The position numbers and the translations under genes are program-made. The notes beneath the pieces were generated by a model. That model was not told where the DNA came from and ran no database searches. It worked only from the letters and a program-made list of their open reading frames with translations. From positions 1 through 24,250 of IMG/VR virus record IMGVR_UViG_3300037584_000610: a stretch of DNA of 24,250 nucleotides; one strand, given 5' to 3'. Of the stretch, positions 22,910-24,250 are shown in pieces; position 1 is the first letter of the stretch; every line of letters starts with the position of its first letter. The stretch is from a virus.

Positions 22910-24250
22910 TTACTCCTCAGTTGGTGCTTCAGTTGGTTGTGATGGTTGTTCTAGCTGTGCTTGTGTTTGTGCTGCTTGTTGAGCCATTTGTGCTGCTTGC
23001 TCTAATAAAGCAGCTCTTTCTTCTGCTGTATTTCTAACTTCCGCAGGAATACCAAGACTATCAGCAATAAAATCTGCTGCTGCACCAATCTTCACAGATG
23101 TTTGTCCTTCTGGACCAAGTTGTTGCACGATTTGAGCAAATTGTAATAGGTTATTAACTTTGTCTTGATTCTGTGACATCGCAATCGGACTAACAGGTTT
23201 GATCTTGACTTCTAAACCATTAACTTTTAAAGGTAACTCAATCAAGTTTTGAGCATCCATAATCTGTAAAGTACGCTGTACAATCGGTGTCATTACTTCG
23301 GCAATCAAACGACCAAAGGCACTACCTAAGTTTTGTGCTAGTTCTTGAACACGCTGTTGTATTTCAGTTGCACTTCGTGCTGACATATCATCTCTTGGGA
23401 TAGATTCATCTAACAATATCTTCTTAATTGACATTTGAAGTTGGTCAATTACGATTTGTGATAACTGTGGATCGCCACTACGAGATAACGGTCTTAGACT
23501 TTCACCTTGTGGTCCACCATTTCTAGCCACAGGTATGATTGCACCTGGTTTGAGTACCACTGTATTTGGATTAAGAACCCCATCATCTGCTGCGGTATAC
23601 ACACCTGCAATAGATAATGATGAATTTTTTAATAATAATTCTTTGGTTTTATTTAAAGTTTTGATATCAGGTATAGCCACAGTTAATGGTCCACGACCAT
23701 ATACTTCGCCTGCTGCTTTCATGTACCTTGATACCACCCAAGGACTATATTTAAGTTCCCTCTCAACCACTTTTAATTTTTCTTGTTGGTAAATAATACA
23801 ATAAGTATATTTACCTGTGTCTAAATCTTTGACAGTGGCTTCTAAAAAATCTATTTCTTCTATTGGATTGTCTTTGACTTTACGCTTCAAAGTTTCATTA
23901 AGTTTAGCATCAGGAAACTGAATTAAAATTTGTTCTGCTTTTAATCGTAAAGTACGGTAGACATTTTCTACCTGACCATTAGCACCTTCTTCAAAACAAA
24001 CCAAATACATTGGAATAGAAGTGTAGCGGATTGGTGTCATCTCGTCACCTTCTTGAATTAACATCACCGCAGTACCTACACATAGGTCTAATAAAAATTC
24101 ACCCATAGCTAAGTCAAAGTTAGAAGTGCGAATAACACTAAACATTTTATCTAAGTAAACATCTAAAATTCTTTGTACTTCTACTTTTTGATCTACTGGA
24201 ATATCATTACCAGGTTCTAAACGACACCAGTTATTTTGCGGTGGAAATAA
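22910..24250 (-). CDS. Portal (head-tail connector) protein, T7 gp8-like, 5' end cut by window
   Basis: The frame is open to the right edge. The first visible residues, LFPPQNNWCRLEPG, come before the internal Met at 24145, so that Met is not the true start; 446 residues are visible. The middle part includes KYSPWVVSRYMKAAGEVYGR and GPLTVAIPDIKTLNKTKELL, typical of T7-like portals. A later stretch, AELAQNLGSAFGRLIAEVMTPIVQRT in outline (about 24 codons before LQIMDAQNL), matches the portal stem region. The C-terminus is Gln/Ala-rich (AQMAQQAAQTQAQLEQPSQP). The portal forms the dodecameric DNA gate. Followed after two bases by the Bbp19-like gene. Confidence 0.88.
   Translation of the reverse strand, partial: LFPPQNNWCRLEPGNDIPVDQKVEVQRILDVYLDKMFSVIRTSNFDLAMGEFLLDLCVGTAVMLIQEGDEMTPIRYTSIPMYLVCFEEGANGQVENVYRTLRLKAEQILIQFPDAKLNETLKRKVKDNPIEEIDFLEATVKDLDTGKYTYCIIYQQEKLKVVERELKYSPWVVSRYMKAAGEVYGRGPLTVAIPDIKTLNKTKELLLKNSSLSIAGVYTAADDGVLNPNTVVLKPGAIIPVARNGGPQGESLRPLSRSGDPQLSQIVIDQLQMSIKKILLDESIPRDDMSARSATEIQQRVQELAQNLGSAFGRLIAEVMTPIVQRTLQIMDAQNLIELPLKVNGLEVKIKPVSPIAMSQNQDKVNNLLQFAQIVQQLGPEGQTSVKIGAAADFIADSLGIPAEVRNTAEERAALLEQAAQMAQQAAQTQAQLEQPSQPTEAPTEE

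Noticed and set aside
1-24250. tRNA genes, CRISPR arrays, insertion sequences
   Set aside because: Reading both strands by eye gave no T-loop plus acceptor arrangement, no regularly spaced repeats outside the fibre gene and no transposase; a tRNA search program was not available.

Overview
The window is a fragment of a tailed-phage genome with a short-tailed (podovirus, T7-like) virion. It is AT-rich and very tightly packed: most gene junctions are ATGA or TAATG overlaps, or directly abutting TAAATG. I see no host housekeeping genes, tRNAs or insertion sequences. The order portal, Bbp19-like protein, scaffold, major capsid, small decoration-like protein, tail tubular A, tail tubular B, three internal virion proteins, T7-type tail fibre is the T7 structural order. 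Several small accessory proteins (DUF6321, a minimal HNH protein, a Lys/His-rich 50-residue protein) resemble ones I recall from uncultured marine phage contigs. A marine bacterial host is therefore an inference, and the host cannot be named from this sequence.

Layout: positions 3 to 4428 on the + strand form a replication/recombination operon. It holds a truncated gene ending in an SSB-like acidic tail, two small proteins of unknown role, a ribbon-helix-helix protein, a probable ssDNA-binding protein, a Toprim/RecA-type primase-helicase and a PD-(D/E)XK YqaJ-like exonuclease. Positions 4406 to 24250 on the - strand form the late unit, read right to left. The virion genes run from the portal (cut by the right edge) to the tail fibre. 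After them come two exported proteins, a membrane/lysis cassette (two TM plus coiled-coil proteins, a holin-like protein, an M15 endolysin and a 37-residue TM protein), then HNH, DUF6321 and the 50-residue protein. The last late gene fuses an integrase-type arm-DNA-binding domain to a T5orf172/GIY-YIG-like domain. The two units converge and overlap by 23 bp.

The genes fit together as follows. The + strand set would copy and recombine the DNA. The - strand set builds procapsid, tail and ejection proteins, then lyses the host. A hairpin-plus-U-tract terminator sits after the capsid and decoration genes, where T7 carries its late terminator, and a 159-bp non-coding, hairpin-containing leader precedes the capsid gene. 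The observations most worth following are the arm-domain/T5orf172 fusion, the long out-of-frame overlaps among three exported or membrane genes, and a 37-residue TM gene whose ribosome binding site lies inside the endolysin gene.
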